Positions 31,857 through 42,321 are shown, numbered from the stretch's first letter. The stretch is DNA of 64,000 nt from Paracoccus haematequi (GCF_900631945.1 NZ_UZWE01000062.1:29474-93473); one strand, 5' to 3'. Translations and numbers: made by a program. Notes: generated by a model from the letters alone, not told the origin.

Positions 31857-33113
31857 ATGACGGACATGTCAGCGCCGGGTAATCCGCCGTTCCGGCCCAG
31901 TATGCTGATCTATGATCGGCGCTATCGGTCGATGACCTTCCAGGTGATCGTCTTCATCCTGGTGATGGCCCTGGCCTGGTGGCTGGTCAACAACACGATC
32001 CGCAACCTGGCGGCCCTGGGCAAGGATTTCAATTTCGGCTTCCTGTGGCAGCGGGCGGGATACGACATCCCGCAGACGCCGATTCCCTATACCTCGGACG
32101 ATACGCATCTGCGCGCGGCCTTCGTGGGCCTGCTGAACACGCTGATCGTGTCGATCCTGGGCTGCATCGCCGCGACCTTCGTCGGCATCGTCGCCGGGGT
32201 CGCGCGGCTGTCGAACAACTGGCTGATCGCGCGGCTGATGACCGTCTATGTCGAGGCGTTCCGCAACGTTCCCCTGCTGCTGTGGATTCTGATCGTCTTT
32301 GCCGTCTTCACCGAAGTGATGCCGCCGCCCAACGCCTTTCGCGGCGACGATCCGGCGGCCAGCATGATCCTGTTCGACCATGTGGCGCTGACCAACCGCT
32401 ATACCGCGATCCCCACGCTGGCGATGACCAACGATCCCGGCAGCCTGGATCTGGGCGCGCGGATCACCTTCAACTGGGCGACCATCGCCTTTGTCGTGGT
32501 GCTGATCGCCGGGTGGATCGCCCGACGCATGATCCGGGACTGGGCGCAGCGCGTGCAGGACCAGACCGGCGGCCGCCCGACGACCTGGTGGATGAGCCTT
32601 GCGGTCATGACCGTGCCGTCGCTGCTGCTGATCTTGTATTTCGGCCTGCATTTCGAAACCCCGGAACTGCGCGGCTTCAACTTCTCGGGCGGCATCAACG
32701 TCCAGAACGGACTGGTCGCGCTGTGGCTGGCGCTGACGCTGTATACCGGCGCCTTCATCGCGGAAATCGTCCGCGCCGGGATCCTGGCGGTCAATCGCGG
32801 CCAATCCGAGGCCGCCTTCGCCCTGGGCCTGCGCCCGCGCCGGACCATGAGCCTGGTGATCCTGCCGCAGGCGCTGCGGGTGATCATTCCGCCGCTGATC
32901 TCGCAATATCTGAACCTGATGAAGAACAGCTCTCTGGCGATCGCCGTGGGCTATATGGACATCAAGGGCACGCTGGGCGGCACGACGCTGAACCAGACGG
33001 GGCGGGAACTGGAATCCATCGTGCTGATGATGGGCGTCTATCTGGTTCTCAGCCTGATCATCTCGGCCGGGATGAACCTGTTCAACGCCCGCGTCAAACT
33101 GAAGGAGCGGTGA
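31857..33113 (+). CDS. aapQ: Amino-acid ABC transporter permease AapQ/BztB
   Basis: The 418-residue inner-membrane permease has an N-terminal membrane segment (MTFQVIVFILVMALAWWLVNN), an extended periplasmic insertion and a C-terminal permease core. The EAA loop is EAAFALGLRPRRTMSLVILPQALRVIIPPL, which contacts the ATPase. It belongs to the Aap/Bzt subgroup, where both permeases are about twice the size of the usual His/Glu permeases. The stop is one base before aapM. Confidence 0.92.
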   Translation: MTDMSAPGNPPFRPSMLIYDRRYRSMTFQVIVFILVMALAWWLVNNTIRNLAALGKDFNFGFLWQRAGYDIPQTPIPYTSDDTHLRAAFVGLLNTLIVSILGCIAATFVGIVAGVARLSNNWLIARLMTVYVEAFRNVPLLLWILIVFAVFTEVMPPPNAFRGDDPAASMILFDHVALTNRYTAIPTLAMTNDPGSLDLGARITFNWATIAFVVVLIAGWIARRMIRDWAQRVQDQTGGRPTTWWMSLAVMTVPSLLLILYFGLHFETPELRGFNFSGGINVQNGLVALWLALTLYTGAFIAEIVRAGILAVNRGQSEAAFALGLRPRRTMSLVILPQALRVIIPPLISQYLNLMKNSSLAIAVGYMDIKGTLGGTTLNQTGRELESIVLMMGVYLVLSLIISAGMNLFNARVKLKER

Positions 33114-33114
33114 G

Positions 33115-34569
33115 ATGAGCGACACCCACGCCCAGACCGTGCCCTTTGTCCGCGACACCATGCTGCCTCCGTCCGATCCCCCGGCGCGCGAGGCCGGCGC
33201 GATTCACTGGCTGCGGCAGAACCTGTTCTCGGGTCCGGTGAACACGGTGCTGACGATCATCGGCGTGTTGATCGTCTGGTTCCTGGTCAGCCATTTCTGG
33301 GACTGGTTCGCCCATTCCGTCTGGAACGCGAACAGCCTGTCCGAATGCCGCCAGATCATCGCCGAAACCTGGGGCGAGGGCGCGCGGGGCGCCTGCTGGG
33401 CGGTGATCCGCGAACGCTGGAACCAGTATGTCTATGGCTTCTATCCGCCCGCGCTGTACTGGCGCCCGACCATGGCCTTTGGCCTGCTGTTCCTGGCGCT
33501 GGCGCCGGTTCTGTTTTCCGAATCGCCCGGCATCCGCCGCATCGTGCTGGGGCTGGCGACGGTTCTGACGCTGTGGCTGATGGTCACCCTGAACGCCCCC
33601 GCCGCCTGGCTGGTCTTTGCCGCCGTCATGCTGATCGGCGGGCTGGCGGTGTCCGAACGGCATGTGTCCTGGCTGCTGATCTTTTCGGTCCTCTATCCGC
33701 TGATGGGGGTCTGGTTCCTGTGGGGCGGCTCGGCCTGGGGACCGATCATGGTGCTGGCCGGTCCGCTGCTGGGCTGGATCGCCTGGCTGGCCTTGGGCAG
33801 GGTGTCGGGCCTGCTGGCGACGGTCGTGGCATTGGTCGTGCCGCTGGTCTGGTGGTATTTCTACGCGGGCGAGGCCGCGTCGGACGCGGAAAGCCTGGTC
33901 TCGCTGGCGATCCCGGCGGTGGCCTCGGATCGGTTCGGGGGGTTCCTGTTGTCGATCACCATCGGCGTCGCGGGCATCGCCATGTCGCTGCCCCTGGGCA
34001 TCGTGCTGGCGCTGGCGCGGCGTTCGGACATGTTCCTGGTCAAGTCGCTGGCGGTGATCTTCATCGAGTTCATCCGGGGCGTGCCGCTGATCGCGCTGCT
34101 GTTCGTGGCATCCCTGCTGCTGAACTATTTCCTGCCGCCGACCGTGACCTTCGACATCATCCTGCGCGTCATCATCATGGTCACGCTGTTCTCGGCCGCC
34201 TACATGGCCGAGGTGATCCGAGGCGGCCTGGCCGCCCTGCCCAAGGGCCAGTACGAGGCCGCCGACGCCCTGGGCCTGGATTACTGGAAGGCGCAGCGGC
34301 TGATCGTGCTGCCCCAGGCGCTGAAGATCAGCATCCCCGGCATCGTGTCCACCTTCATCGGCATGTTCAAGGACACCACCCTGGTGACCTTCGTGGGCCT
34401 TTACGACCCGCTGAAATCCATGTCCGACGCGGTGCGCGCCAGCACCAGCTGGAAAGGCATCTATTGGGAGCCGTATATCTTCGTCGGCTTCATCTTCTTT
34501 CTGATCTGCTTCGGCATGTCGCGTTATTCGATGTATCTCGAACGCCGGCTGGCCCGCGGCCACAGGTAA
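33115..34569 (+). CDS. aapM: Amino-acid ABC transporter permease AapM/BztC
   Basis: The 484-residue permease starts with a polar segment, then has several extra hydrophobic helices (residues ~120-250) before the permease core. The EAA loop is [32 protein letters not shown]. It pairs with AapQ in the inner membrane. It begins right after the aapQ stop, and aapP follows after 11 bp. Confidence 0.92.
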   Translation: MSDTHAQTVPFVRDTMLPPSDPPAREAGAIHWLRQNLFSGPVNTVLTIIGVLIVWFLVSHFWDWFAHSVWNANSLSECRQIIAETWGEGARGACWAVIRERWNQYVYGFYPPALYWRPTMAFGLLFLALAPVLFSESPGIRRIVLGLATVLTLWLMVTLNAPAAWLVFAAVMLIGGLAVSERHVSWLLIFSVLYPLMGVWFLWGGSAWGPIMVLAGPLLGWIAWLALGRVSGLLATVVALVVPLVWWYFYAGEAASDAESLVSLAIPAVASDRFGGFLLSITIGVAGIAMSLPLGIVLALARRSDMFLVKSLAVIFIEFIRGVPLIALLFVASLLLNYFLPPTVTFDIILRVIIMVTLFSAAYMAEVIRGGLAALPKGQYEAADALGLDYWKAQRLIVLPQALKISIPGIVSTFIGMFKDTTLVTFVGLYDPLKSMSDAVRASTSWKGIYWEPYIFVGFIFFLICFGMSRYSMYLERRLARGHR

Positions 34570-34580
34570 GGACACCGCCC

Positions 34581-35369
34581 ATGAGCGACACCACCACCCG
34601 CCCCATCGACCGCACCCAGATGCAGGTCAGCGACGAGGTCGCGATCGACATCCGCAACATGAACAAATGGTATGGATCGTTCCATGTCCTGCGCGACATC
34701 GATCTGACCGTGCATCGGGGAGAGCGGATCGTCATCGCCGGGCCGTCCGGTTCCGGCAAATCGACGCTGATCCGCTGCATCAACCGGCTTGAGGAACACC
34801 AGTCCGGCCATATCGTCGTGGACGGGATCGAACTGACCAACGACATCAAGAACATCGACAAGGTGCGGTCCGAAGTCGGCATGGTGTTCCAGCATTTCAA
34901 CCTGTTCCCGCATCTGACGGTTCTGGAAAACTGCACCCTGGCGCCGATCTGGGTCCGCAAGGTGCCCCGCCGCCAGGCCGAGGAGACGGCGATGCGTTTC
35001 CTGGAAAAGGTGAAGATCCCCGAACAGGCGAACAAGTATCCGGGCCAGTTGTCCGGCGGTCAGCAGCAGCGCGTCGCCATCGCCCGGTCGTTGTGCATGC
35101 AGCCCAAGATCATGCTTTTCGACGAGCCAACGTCCGCCCTTGACCCCGAGATGATCAAGGAAGTCCTGGACACGATGATCGAGCTGGCCGAGGAAGGCAT
35201 GACCATGCTGTGCGTCACGCACGAGATGGGCTTCGCCCAGGCCGTTGCCAACCGGGTGATCTTCATGGACCAGGGCCAGATCGTCGAACAGAACGAACCG
35301 CGGGAATTCTTCAACAATCCGAAATCCGAGCGGACCAAGCTGTTCCTGTCGCAGATCCTGGGACATTGA
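34581..35369 (+). CDS. aapP: Amino-acid ABC transporter ATP-binding protein AapP/BztD
   Basis: The 262-residue ATPase energises the Aap/Bzt permease. It has Walker [11 protein letters not shown]-loop [17 protein letters not shown] signature [14 protein letters not shown], Walker [13 protein letters not shown] and the H-loop VTHEMGFA. The start [22 protein letters not shown] at 34581 matches the family; the long open frame upstream is an artefact of high GC. A G/C-rich hairpin (35378-35399) follows the stop. Confidence 0.95.
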   Translation: MSDTTTRPIDRTQMQVSDEVAIDIRNMNKWYGSFHVLRDIDLTVHRGERIVIAGPSGSGKSTLIRCINRLEEHQSGHIVVDGIELTNDIKNIDKVRSEVGMVFQHFNLFPHLTVLENCTLAPIWVRKVPRRQAEETAMRFLEKVKIPEQANKYPGQLSGGQQQRVAIARSLCMQPKIMLFDEPTSALDPEMIKEVLDTMIELAEEGMTMLCVTHEMGFAQAVANRVIFMDQGQIVEQNEPREFFNNPKSERTKLFLSQILGH

Positions 35370-35377
35370 AGAAAGGC

Positions 35378-35399
35378 CGGGGGACTTCACGTCCCCCCG
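35378..35399 (+). other. Hairpin at the end of the aap operon
   Basis: CGGGGGAC and GTCCCCCCG flank a TTCAC loop. No T run follows, so termination strength is uncertain. It lies between the convergent aapP and histidine-phosphatase genes. Confidence 0.5.
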
Positions 35400-35439
35400 C
35401 CCCCCTGTGGGATACTTGAACACAGAAGATAAAGCAGAA

Positions 35440-35958
35440 TCAGTTGCGTCCGTCCAAGCGCACGAAATCCATGACGCTGCCTTGGCCGGGTTCGACCTGG
35501 GCCCAATCGTCCACCTGGAAATCGACCACCAGCGTCGCTCCGGTCGGATAGCGGCGGAAATCGGGATCCATCGGCAGGCGCGCGGGCAGAAGCGCCGCCA
35601 GTTCCGAAATACCGGGATTGTGGCCCAGCATCATCACCGTGGGCTGGGTCGCGGTCTTCAGGATCGACAGCATCTTTTCCGGCCCGGCCTGGTACAGCCC
35701 GGCCTCGATCCGCAGCAGCGGGCGGACCTCCAGGGGGGCGCTGGCGATCATCGCCCAGGTTTCCTGGGTTCTGGCGGCCGAGGAACACAGCACTTCTTCA
35801 GGCTCGTATCCGCGCGAGGCCATCCAGTCGCCAAGCGCCAGGGCCGAGCGGCGGCCCCGGTCATTCAGCGGGCGGTCGTGATCGGCCAGGTTCGGATCAT
35901 CCCAGGCCGATTTGGCGTGGCGGGTCAGGATCAGCCGTCGATGTCCAAGCGGTGTCAT
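35440..35958 (-). CDS. SixA-type histidine phosphatase
   Basis: The 172-residue protein is a small histidine-phosphatase (phosphoglycerate-mutase fold). The RHAKS motif gives H14 as the phospho-accepting histidine, and GHNPG carries the second catalytic His. SixA-like enzymes remove phosphate from phospho-histidine of phosphotransfer proteins; here the substrate is unknown. The Met at 35958 is chosen because the motif normally lies within the first 20 residues. It lies about 80 bp downstream of argB on the same strand. Confidence 0.85.
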   Translation of the reverse strand: MTPLGHRRLILTRHAKSAWDDPNLADHDRPLNDRGRRSALALGDWMASRGYEPEEVLCSSAARTQETWAMIASAPLEVRPLLRIEAGLYQAGPEKMLSILKTATQPTVMMLGHNPGISELAALLPARLPMDPDFRRYPTGATLVVDFQVDDWAQVEPGQGSVMDFVRLDGRN

Positions 35959-36037
35959 AAGCGATCTGCCCCCCATGTGCCTGTTCTGGGCGCAGCCTGC
36001 CACAGGCGCTGCGCCTTCGGCAAGGCAGGCCGTGGAT

Positions 36038-36952
36038 TTACAGGGATGCCTCGCCCTGGCGCAGCCCACGCGGACGGGTGCTGGGCGGGGTCGACCGGAT
36101 CAGGCTGCCCGCGCCGTGTTCGGTGAAGAGTTCCAGCAGACTGGCATTCGGAACCCGCCCGTCCAGGATTACCACGGCACGCACCCCGTCCTCCAACGCC
36201 TTCAGCGCGGTTTCGGTCTTGGGAATCATGCCGCCCGCGATGGTGCCGTCGGCAATCATGGCGCGCACCTGGTCGGGGTGAAGCTGGGTCAGAACCTGGC
36301 CGTTCTTGTCCTTGACGCCCGCCACGTCGGTCAAGAGAAGCAGCCGGTCGGCGCGCAGCGCGCCGGCGATGGCGCCCGCCGCCGTGTCGCCGTTGACGTT
36401 GAAGGTCTCGTTGTCGGCCATGCCGGTCGCGACCGGGGCGATCACCGGGATCATGCCCGCCTTGTAGAGGTCGCGGATGATCTGGACGTTCATCTCGACC
36501 GGGCGGCCGACGAAGCCCAGTTCGGGGTCGTCGGCCTCGCAGACCATCAGGTCGTCGTCCTTGCCGCTGATCCCCACCGCGCGGCCGCCCGCGTCGTTGA
36601 TCGCCTGGACGATGCGCTTGTTGACCAGGCCGGACAGGACCATTTCCACCACCTCGACCGTTTCCTTGGTGGTGACGCGCTTGCCGCGCACGAATGTGCT
36701 TTCGATGCCCAGCTTGGCCAGCAGTTCGTTGATCATCGGCCCGCCGCCATGGCAGACGACCGGATTCATGCCGACCTGTTTCATCAGCACGATGTCGCGG
36801 GCGAATTCCGCCATCGCGTCGTCGTCGCCCATGGCGTTGCCGCCGAACTTCACCACCACGACCGCCCCGGAATAGCGTTGCAGATAGGGCAGGGCCTCGG
36901 AAAGGGTTCTGGCGGTGGCGGTCCAATCCCGGTTCATGTCTTGCGTTCTCAT
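36038..36952 (-). CDS. argB: Acetylglutamate kinase
   Basis: ArgB phosphorylates N-acetylglutamate in the second step of arginine synthesis. The 304-residue product has the amino-acid-kinase signatures [38 protein letters not shown] and the ATP-site [26 protein letters not shown]. The N-terminal helix typical of arginine-inhibitable hexameric forms ([16 protein letters not shown]) is present, so feedback inhibition by arginine is likely. A second Met five codons in (36937) could be the true start. Confidence 0.95.
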   Translation of the reverse strand: MRTQDMNRDWTATARTLSEALPYLQRYSGAVVVVKFGGNAMGDDDAMAEFARDIVLMKQVGMNPVVCHGGGPMINELLAKLGIESTFVRGKRVTTKETVEVVEMVLSGLVNKRIVQAINDAGGRAVGISGKDDDLMVCEADDPELGFVGRPVEMNVQIIRDLYKAGMIPVIAPVATGMADNETFNVNGDTAAGAIAGALRADRLLLLTDVAGVKDKNGQVLTQLHPDQVRAMIADGTIAGGMIPKTETALKALEDGVRAVVILDGRVPNASLLELFTEHGAGSLIRSTPPSTRPRGLRQGEASL

Positions 36953-37013
36953 CCTTGAAGGCCCCTGTCTGACGGGCGGACCCTAGGACGCAACGGCGGA
37001 TCAGTCCAGACGT

Positions 37014-37664
37014 TCAGTCCAGGCCCGCGATGATGGCGCGCAGCGTGGCGATGCCCTGGCCCTTGTCCGACGATGTGACGACGATCTGCGGAAAGGCGGC
37101 CGGATGCCTTTGCAATTCGGCCTCGACCTGGGAGATGACCGGCTGGATCGCGTTCGGTCCCAGCTTGTCGGCTTTGGTCAGCACCGCCTGGAAGGGCACG
37201 GCGGATTTGTCCAGCAGGGTCATGATCTCGTGATCGACGGGTTTCACGCCGTGGCGCGAATCGATCAGGCAGAAGGCGCGGCGCAGGGTCGGGCGGCCCG
37301 CCAGATAGTTCTTCAGCAGCGCCTGCCATTTGGCGACCACGGCGACCGGCGCCTTGGCGAAGCCGTAGCCGGGCAGGTCGACCAGATAGCTGCGGTCGCC
37401 CAGGGTGAAATAGTTGATCTCTTGCGTCCGGCCCGGCGTGTTCGAGGCCCGCGCGATCCCCTTGCGGCCGGTCAGCGCGTTGATCAGGCTGGACTTGCCC
37501 ACATTGCTGCGCCCCGCGAAGCAGACCTCGGGACGGTCGGCGGGGGGCAGGCCGTCCATGGCGACCACGCCTTTGAGGAAATCGACAGGCCCGGCGAACA
37601 GCAGGCGCGCGGCCTCGGCGGTGTCGGCATCCGGTTCGGGGGCGACGGGAAAGGCGACCTTCAT
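37014..37664 (-). CDS. engB: Ribosome-biogenesis GTP-binding protein EngB/YihA
   Basis: The 216-residue GTPase belongs to the EngB/YsxC family required for 50S assembly. G1 is GRSNVGKSSLINALTG, G3 is DLPGYGFAKA, and G4 is TKADKLG; the switch segment SNTPGRTQEINYF is diagnostic. Its ATG overlaps the stop of the MOSC gene (ATGA), so it is probably translated with it. Confidence 0.95.
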   Translation of the reverse strand: MKVAFPVAPEPDADTAEAARLLFAGPVDFLKGVVAMDGLPPADRPEVCFAGRSNVGKSSLINALTGRKGIARASNTPGRTQEINYFTLGDRSYLVDLPGYGFAKAPVAVVAKWQALLKNYLAGRPTLRRAFCLIDSRHGVKPVDHEIMTLLDKSAVPFQAVLTKADKLGPNAIQPVISQVEAELQRHPAAFPQIVVTSSDKGQGIATLRAIIAGLD

Positions 37665-38422
37665 GCCGCCACCGCGTCGCCCAGGGCGATCTCTCCGCCG
37701 GTCACGACCTCGGCGAAGATGCCGAAATCGGTATGGCCGTAAAGGCGTTCCAGCGTTGCCAGCATGTCGATGTCGCGTTCCCCGCTGTCCGTATTGGCCG
37801 TGGTGGCGTCGCAGCGGCCGATCTGGTCGGTGACGCGCAGCTCTACGCTGCCGATGCGGATGACGTGGCCGATCAGATCACGTTCAGCCCAAGGCGCCCA
37901 GCCGTCCACCCACAGGTTGCCGCGCCAGCGGTGGATGCCCAGGGGCTGGCCGGTGCGGGCTTCCAGATCGGCTAGGCTCGCCAGCGACAGGATCGAGATC
38001 CACGGCCATTTCTGGTCGGTCCAGATGCCCGCGCCGCGCACCAGGCGGGTGGGGGCGGGGGCATCGGCGGGCCACAGCGGCCGCAACCAGTCGACCAGGC
38101 GGTCGCCCTCGGTTTCGGGGTCGATTACCAGATCGGCTTGGGTCGGCTGGCGCAGCACCAGTCGTCCGTCGGCCCAGCCGCCGCTGATCGCCTGGACCTG
38201 CGGCGATTGCACGCCGCGCACGAAGCAGGATTTCGGCAGCCAGCGGTCAGGTTCGCCGCCCGTCTGGCTGGCCTGGGCGTTGCGTTCGCCCGCCTGCGTC
38301 AGCACCGCCCATTCCCGGTCGCCCGGCAGGCGGCGCGCGGCGGCCAGGGTCACGCGGTCCAGCCCCTCGCCGCCGACCGACTTGATCGGGTGGCGGCGGA
38401 TATGGGCCAGACGCGCGGTCAC
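37661..38422 (-). CDS. MOSC-domain protein (GTG start)
   Basis: The 253-residue product has an N-terminal MOSC beta-barrel segment (HIRRHPIKSVGGEGLDRVTL) and a C-terminal MOSC domain (residues ~120-250, including WRGNLWVDGWAPWAERDLIGHVIRIG and RCDATTANTDSGERD with the conserved cysteine). MOSC proteins bind molybdenum cofactor or catalyse related sulfur/oxo transfers; the reaction is unknown here. The GTG at 38422 overlaps the yidC stop (GTGA). It sits oddly between the membrane insertase and EngB genes. Confidence 0.82.
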   Translation of the reverse strand: MTARLAHIRRHPIKSVGGEGLDRVTLAAARRLPGDREWAVLTQAGERNAQASQTGGEPDRWLPKSCFVRGVQSPQVQAISGGWADGRLVLRQPTQADLVIDPETEGDRLVDWLRPLWPADAPAPTRLVRGAGIWTDQKWPWISILSLASLADLEARTGQPLGIHRWRGNLWVDGWAPWAERDLIGHVIRIGSVELRVTDQIGRCDATTANTDSGERDIDMLATLERLYGHTDFGIFAEVVTGGEIALGDAVAA

Positions 38423-40245
38423 TTGCTGTCCTTGCGCGGCCGCGACGGCAGCGAGGACTTGATGTTGCCGAACAGGTCGGGCCGGTGGCCGTGCATCGAC
38501 ATGATCGTGTATTGCTGCACGCAGGTGATCAGGTTGTTGGTGATCCAGTACAGCACCAGCCCCGATGCGAAGCCGCCCAGCATGAACATGAAGATCCACG
38601 GCATCCAGGCGAAGATCATCTTCTGCGCCGGATCCGCCGGGGCCGGGTTCAGGCGCTGCTGGATCCACATGCTGATGCCCAGCACGATCGCCAGCGCGGG
38701 CAGCGACAGCGAATGCAGCAGCGTGCCCTGGGCCGGCGGCGCAAAGGGCAGCAGCCCGAACAGGTTCAGCAGCGAGGACGGATCGGGCGCGGCAAGGTCG
38801 CGGATCCAGCCCACCCAAGGGGCATGGCGCAATTCGATGGTGACGAAGATCACCTTGTACAGCGCGAAGAAGATCGGGATTTGCAGCAGCACCGGCAGGC
38901 AGCCCGCGGCGGGGTTCACCTTCTCGCGCTTGTAGAGCTCCATCATCTCTTTCTGGAACTTCATGCGGTCGTCGCCGGTGCGGTTCTTCAGTTCCTCCAT
39001 CTGCGGCTGCAATTCCTTCATCTTCGCCATCGAGATGTAGGATTTGCGCGCCAGCGGGAAGACCAGCATCTTCAGCACGAAGGTCAGCGCGATGATCGAC
39101 CAGCCCATGTTGCCGATCATGCCGTGCAGCCAGTGCAGCAGGCGGAAGATCGGCTTGGTCAGGAAATAGAACCAGCCCCAGTCGATGGAATCCACGAAGC
39201 CCTGGATGCCGGGGCTTTCCTGATAGGCGTTGATGGTTTCCCAGACCTTCGCGCCCGCGAACAGATAGCTGTCGGCATTGACTTGGGTGCCCGGCTGGAC
39301 GGTCTGCATCGGATAGCGGGCTTCGGTCTGATAGATGCCCGCGCCTTCCGCATATTTCACGACCGAGGTGAAGGCCTGGCCCGGCGCCGGGGCCAGCGTG
39401 GTCATCCAGTATTTGTCGGTGAAGCCGATCCAGCCGTTCGCCTGGACCTGGGTCACTTCGGCGCGGCCTTCGCGGTCCACCGGGTCCAGTTCGGCGATCT
39501 TGTTGTATTTCAGTTCGATCAGCGTGCCGTCATGCATCCCGACCGCGCCTTCGTGCAGCACGAAGAAGTTCTGCGTATCCGGGCGGCCGTGGCGGGCGAT
39601 GATGCCATAGGGCGCGGCGGTGAAGGCGGCGTCGCCGTTGTTCTGCAAGGCGTGGCTGACGGTGAACAGATAGTTGTCGTCGACCGAGAAGGTGCGCCGG
39701 AAGATCTGGCCCGCGCCGTTGTCCCAGGCCAGCGTGACCGGCTGTCCGGGGGCCAGCGTCTCGCCCGATTCCACCGACCAGATGGTCGAGGGGCCGGGAA
39801 CAAGCGCCGGATCGACGCCCGGTCCGGGGGTCCAGCCATAGACGGCGTAATAGGGTTTGGCCGCGCCCGTCTGGATCGCCTCGGTGGGCGATGAGGGCGA
39901 AAGCAGGCGGACATTGGGCGAACTATCGTCCAGCGTCTCGCGATAGCGGGTCAGCAGCAGATCGTCGATGCGCCCGCCCAGAAGCGAGATCGACCCCGAC
40001 AGCGACGGCGTCTGGATCTGGACCCGGCCCGCCTGGGGGGCGGCATCGGCGGGGGCCGCGCCCAGGTCGGCGGGCAGGGTGCTGCTTTCGGGATTGGCCA
40101 GCGGCACGTCCTGGGTCTGGGTTTCCACCGCGACCGGCTGTTCCGTCTGGACCGGAGGCTCGGGCGCGAAGACCGTGTACCAAACCAGGATCACCAGGAA
40201 CGACAGCACCGTCGCCAGGATCAGATTGCGGTTGTTGTCTTGCAT
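38419..40245 (-). CDS. yidC: Membrane protein insertase YidC
   Basis: The 608-residue protein inserts and folds inner-membrane proteins with or without SecYEG. It has the N-terminal anchor NLILATVLSFLVILVWYTVF, a large periplasmic beta domain (residues ~60-340) and the conserved C-terminal core with the cytosolic coiled loop MAKMKELQPQMEELKNRTGDDRMKFQKEMMELYKREKVNP. The Met at 40245 is chosen because the anchor starts directly after it. It lies downstream of rpmH-rnpA-yidD with ttcA in between. Confidence 0.95.
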   Translation of the reverse strand: MQDNNRNLILATVLSFLVILVWYTVFAPEPPVQTEQPVAVETQTQDVPLANPESSTLPADLGAAPADAAPQAGRVQIQTPSLSGSISLLGGRIDDLLLTRYRETLDDSSPNVRLLSPSSPTEAIQTGAAKPYYAVYGWTPGPGVDPALVPGPSTIWSVESGETLAPGQPVTLAWDNGAGQIFRRTFSVDDNYLFTVSHALQNNGDAAFTAAPYGIIARHGRPDTQNFFVLHEGAVGMHDGTLIELKYNKIAELDPVDREGRAEVTQVQANGWIGFTDKYWMTTLAPAPGQAFTSVVKYAEGAGIYQTEARYPMQTVQPGTQVNADSYLFAGAKVWETINAYQESPGIQGFVDSIDWGWFYFLTKPIFRLLHWLHGMIGNMGWSIIALTFVLKMLVFPLARKSYISMAKMKELQPQMEELKNRTGDDRMKFQKEMMELYKREKVNPAAGCLPVLLQIPIFFALYKVIFVTIELRHAPWVGWIRDLAAPDPSSLLNLFGLLPFAPPAQGTLLHSLSLPALAIVLGISMWIQQRLNPAPADPAQKMIFAWMPWIFMFMLGGFASGLVLYWITNNLITCVQQYTIMSMHGHRPDLFGNIKSSLPSRPRKDSK

Positions 40246-40333
40246 GCTTACAGCCTCATCGCGTCCGTCGCGCCGCTTCAACAGAAGGGGCGCTTAAAGG
40301 TCAAGCGGAATTGGGTCCGCGCAGGGGGTGGGG

Positions 40334-41209
40334 TCAGTCCCGCAGCCGGGGAACGTCGCCCTTGGGCGGGGCAGGATCGCCGGGGAACAGGCCCGCGAAA
40401 TCGAACAGTTTCGGATCCAGCAGATGCGAGGGGCGCACGTTCATCAGCGCCCGGAACATCACCTGGCGGCGGCCGGGCGTCCGCGCCTCCCATTCATCCA
40501 GCAGGCGTTTCACCTGCACACGCTGCAAGCCCTCCTGGCTGCCGCACAGATCGCAAGGGATGATCGGATAGTTCATCGCCCGCGAAAACCGCTCGCAATC
40601 CGCCTCGGCCACATAGGCCAGCGGGCGCAGCACGGTCAGGTCGCCGTCCTCGTTCAACAGCTTGGGCGGCATCGTCGCCAGCCTGCCGCCGTGGAACAGG
40701 TTCATGAAAAAGGTTTCCAGGATGTCGTCGCGATGATGGCCCAGAACGACCGCCGAACAGCCTTCCTCGCGCGCGATGCGATACAGGTTGCCCCGGCGCA
40801 GGCGCGAACACAGCGAACACATCGTGCCCCCCGGCGCGATCTTGTCGGTGACGATGGAATAGGTGTCCTGGTATTCGATCCGATGCGCCACGCCGCGCTC
40901 GGTCAGGAATTTCGGCAGGACGGTGGCCGGAAAGTTCGGCTGTCCCTGGTCCAGGTTGCAGGCCAGCAGATCGACCGGCAGCAACCCGCGCCACTTCAAT
41001 TCGTGCAGAACCGCCAGCAGGGTATAGCTGTCCTTGCCGCCCGACAGGCAGACCAGCCAGCGGTCGCCGGGGCGGATCATGCCGTAATCCTCGATCGCCT
41101 GGCGGGTCTCGCGGACCAGACGCTTGCGCAGCTTGCGGAATTCGGTGGATGACGGCGCGCCCGCGAACAGCGGGTGAATCTCGGTCAGGTCGTCAGTGTC
41201 GTCCAGCAT
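40334..41209 (-). CDS. ttcA: tRNA 2-thiocytidine(32) synthetase TtcA
   Basis: TtcA thiolates cytidine 32 in certain tRNAs using an Fe-S cluster and ATP. The 291-residue protein has the PP-loop [10 protein letters not shown], the cysteine pair CSLC and the later CDLC pair, and [16 protein letters not shown]. Its 5' end overlaps the 3' end of yidD by 17 bp. Placement of ttcA between yidD and yidC is unusual compared with the common rpmH-rnpA-yidD-yidC order. Confidence 0.93.
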   Translation of the reverse strand: MLDDTDDLTEIHPLFAGAPSSTEFRKLRKRLVRETRQAIEDYGMIRPGDRWLVCLSGGKDSYTLLAVLHELKWRGLLPVDLLACNLDQGQPNFPATVLPKFLTERGVAHRIEYQDTYSIVTDKIAPGGTMCSLCSRLRRGNLYRIAREEGCSAVVLGHHRDDILETFFMNLFHGGRLATMPPKLLNEDGDLTVLRPLAYVAEADCERFSRAMNYPIIPCDLCGSQEGLQRVQVKRLLDEWEARTPGRRQVMFRALMNVRPSHLLDPKLFDFAGLFPGDPAPPKGDVPRLRD

Positions 41210-41456
41210 CGGTGTGCCTTTCGTGGTCGGGATCGGCGCCGGGCACCGGATCATAGCCCGACCCGCCCCAGGGATGACAGCGCCCGATCCGGCGCGCGGC
41301 CAGCCAGCCCCCGCGCAGCGCGCCATGGCGGGCCAACGCATCCAGGGCATAGGCCGAACAGGTCGGCTGGAACCGGCAGCCATGCCCCACCCAGGGCGAG
41401 GCGACCAGCCGGTAGGCCCGCACCGGCAGCGCCAGCAGATGGGCCAGCGGCGTCAC
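41193..41456 (-). CDS. yidD: Membrane-protein insertion efficiency factor YidD (GTG start)
   Basis: The 87-residue protein carries the family core [51 protein letters not shown], with the two cysteines of the GCRFQPTCS motif and the RCHPW third. It helps YidC/Sec insertion at the inner membrane. The GTG at 41456 overlaps the rnpA stop (GTGA). The C-terminus is a charged tail that overlaps ttcA. Confidence 0.92.
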   Translation of the reverse strand: MTPLAHLLALPVRAYRLVASPWVGHGCRFQPTCSAYALDALARHGALRGGWLAARRIGRCHPWGGSGYDPVPGADPDHERHTDAGRH

Positions 41457-41869
41457 GGGTGGATCTTTCGCAGCGCGCCCGCCAGATCGCGGCACAGGGC
41501 GGCGAAATCGCGGCTGACGGTGGCCTCGGGGCGGCCCACCAGCACATAGTCCCAGCCCGGCCGCGCACCTTGCGGCAGATGCAGCCGGGCGATTTCCCGC
41601 AGCCGGCGCTTGGCGCGGTTGCGCATCACCGCATTGCCGATCTTCTTGGAACAGGTGAAGCCCACGCGGAACTGATCGCCATCGCCCCGGTCACGGGCTT
41701 GCAGCAGAAAGCCCGGCGTTCCTTGGCGCAGCGCCCGCGACGCGGCCAGGAAATCGGCGCGCTTGGCGATGACGGCGGGCATGGACAGCCGGGGCGCGGT
41801 CATGCGAAATGCCGCCGTGCCGTCATCCGGGGGTCGCGCATCGGCAACGGGATGGGGCAGGGGCGGCAT
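41453..41869 (-). CDS. rnpA: Ribonuclease P protein component
   Basis: RnpA helps the RnpB RNA cleave 5' leaders from pre-tRNA. The basic core includes [26 protein letters not shown], the diagnostic RNR-type motif. The start at 41869 (138 residues) is chosen for its AGAGGG Shine-Dalgarno eight bases upstream. A Met at 41803 would give 116 residues with no visible ribosome-binding site. Relatives also have a long, poorly conserved N-terminus before KRADF. Confidence 0.93.
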   Translation of the reverse strand: MPPLPHPVADARPPDDGTAAFRMTAPRLSMPAVIAKRADFLAASRALRQGTPGFLLQARDRGDGDQFRVGFTCSKKIGNAVMRNRAKRRLREIARLHLPQGARPGWDYVLVGRPEATVSRDFAALCRDLAGALRKIHP

Positions 41870-41913
41870 GTCGTAGGCCCTCTTGTTCGGCGGGACGGAC
41901 CCGCCGCAAGGGA

Positions 41914-42048
41914 TCAGGCCGACAGGCGCTTGCGGCCCTTGGCGCGGCGGGCGTTCAGCACGCGACGGCCGCCGCTGGTGGCCATGCGGGCGCGGAAGCC
42001 GTGGCGGCGCGCACGAACGAGGTTCGACGGTTGAAAGGTGCGCTTCAT
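41914..42048 (-). CDS. rpmH: 50S ribosomal protein L34
   Basis: The 44-residue, very basic L34 starts [22 protein letters not shown] and ends [11 protein letters not shown], matching the family from end to end. It is the promoter-proximal gene of the rnpA-yidD-ttcA-yidC run, as in most bacteria. Confidence 0.97.
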   Translation of the reverse strand: MKRTFQPSNLVRARRHGFRARMATSGGRRVLNARRAKGRKRLSA

Positions 42049-42156
42049 GGTGCGTCTCCGAGGTCTTGTCTTGCGGGTGGCGGGTCTTGCGGGCGGCAGG
42101 CGCGGAATGGCAACATTCCACCCTGCGCGCGAACGCGCCGGTTGTTCGAAGCCCGC

Positions 42157-42185
42157 TGGATAGATCAGACCGCCTGCCCCGTCAA
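42157..42185 (-). promoter_or_regulatory. Sigma-70-type promoter of rpmH
   Basis: On the minus strand TTGACG (42185-42180), 17-base spacer, TATCCA (42162-42157), followed by GCGGGC. It leaves a leader of about 100 nt before rpmH. Confidence 0.6.
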
Positions 42186-42321
42186 CCTGTAAGGCGGTCA
42201 TCAGGCGGAAACTGCTTTATCCAGCGGCCGGAACCTGCGACAGATCACATTCGTTTGATGTGCAAACCCCGCCCGCCGGGCTGAAACACGCGCAAGACCT
42301 GGCGCTGACGATCAAGATTAC

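Noticed and set aside
35378..35399. Classical terminator after aapP
   Set aside because: The stem is strong but no T run follows on either strand, so it is listed only as a hairpin.
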